This document shows positions 5,230 to 5,540 of a stretch of DNA of 5,540 nt, piece by piece. Both the position numbers and the translations under genes were made by a program. The notes under the pieces are model-generated. The model made no database searches. It saw only the letters and a list, made by a program, of their open reading frames with translations, and had not been told where the DNA came from. How positions within the stretch are numbered: the first letter of the stretch is position 1; the number at the start of each line of letters is the position of its first letter. Source of the DNA: Acidobacteriota bacterium (GTDB taxonomy: Bacteria; Acidobacteriota; Terriglobia; UBA7540); assembly GCA_021780055.1 (NCBI GenBank), contig JAJXZM010000160.1, positions 1 to 5,540 of the forward strand. The letters are read 5' to 3'.

Positions 5230-5540
5230 TTACCGCATCCGCCGAATGAACCTGCCCAGGTCCCGCAGTCTTCTGGCCAGAGGAGCAAAGTTCCGGAGGT
5301 CCAGTGCCGTAGTGGCATCTGAAAGTGCTTTATCGGGATTATCGTGGGCTTCCATGAATATTCCATCGGCTCCGGCGGCCACCCCGGCCCGCGCCAGCGT
5401 TTCAATAAACTGCGGCTGTCCCCCGCTGCGCTTCCCTTCACCGCCCGGCAATTGCAAGGCATGCGTGCAGTCCAGTACTACGGGGTAGCCCCAGGCGCGC
5501 ATGACGGCCAGACCGCGCATGTCGACCACCAGATTGTTGT
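5230..5540 (-). CDS. kdsA: 3-deoxy-8-phosphooctulonate synthase (KDO-8-P synthase), C-terminal part
   Basis: The last 102 residues of a protein usually near 280 long; the frame stays open to the window edge, so the N-terminal two thirds are outside. The enzyme condenses phosphoenolpyruvate with D-arabinose 5-phosphate to give KDO-8-phosphate, the precursor of the KDO sugar of lipopolysaccharide, in the cytoplasm. Recognition rests on NNLVVDMRGLAVMRAWGYP, then VVLDCTHALQLPGG, SGGQPQFIETLARAGVAAGA, and DGIFMEAHDNPDKALSD. The His of DCTH, the Glu of FMEAH and the Asp of LSD match the active-site His, Glu and Asp of the family. After that Asp the sequence reads ATTA, nearer the A-S-T-Q I recall from the metal-dependent Aquifex enzyme than the G-P-S-A of the E. 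coli type. The deciding Cys/Asn position is outside the window. The C-terminus is short and Arg-rich (RRLRDLGRFIRRMR). Confidence 0.95.
   Translation of the reverse strand, partial: NNLVVDMRGLAVMRAWGYPVVLDCTHALQLPGGEGKRSGGQPQFIETLARAGVAAGADGIFMEAHDNPDKALSDATTALDLRNFAPLARRLRDLGRFIRRMR

Noticed and set aside
5028..5462. Open frame of 144 codons on the minus strand overlapping kdsA
   Set aside because: It is in a different frame from kdsA across the conserved C-terminal region and shows no family resemblance.

Overview
The window looks like part of a Gram-negative bacterial chromosome of moderately high GC. A kdsA fragment at the right edge implies an LPS outer membrane. The Crp-family protein resembles a type I associate with Acidobacteriota, and so does the mix of NarL-type regulator, degenerate receiver and GAF-GGDEF protein. 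That lineage call is from memory and tentative. I see no tRNA, rRNA, insertion sequence, CRISPR array or phage gene.

Layout, left to right: (1) a Crp/Fnr-family regulator (17-673, minus); (2) a NarL/FixJ-type response regulator (932-1564, minus); (3) a protein with a degenerate receiver domain and a long polar N-terminal extension (1720-2355, minus); (4) a divergently transcribed single-domain cupin (2634-3035, plus), separated from (3) by a 278-bp, partly AT-rich region that must hold promoters for both; (5) a convergent membrane diguanylate cyclase, CHASE3-like/HAMP/GAF/GGDEF (3224-5014, minus); (6) the 3' end of kdsA (5230 to the window edge, minus). The gaps are 155 to 278 bp, and none exceeds 300 bp. 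They hold short hairpins, one reasonable promoter for the cupin, and weaker control signals.

Functionally the window is dominated by signalling: three regulators in a row on one strand plus a c-di-GMP enzyme, with no histidine kinase beside them. The NarL-type regulator has every residue needed for phosphorylation. The receiver protein lacks the conserved lysine and the acidic pair, so it probably works without normal phosphotransfer. The gaps between the regulators are wide enough for separate promoters, so a single operon is not shown. I found no clear evidence of a new multi-gene system. The points most worth a second look are the degenerate receiver, the altered inhibitory site of the cyclase, the cupin with few metal ligands, and the hairpin that contains the ribosome-binding site of the Crp-type gene.
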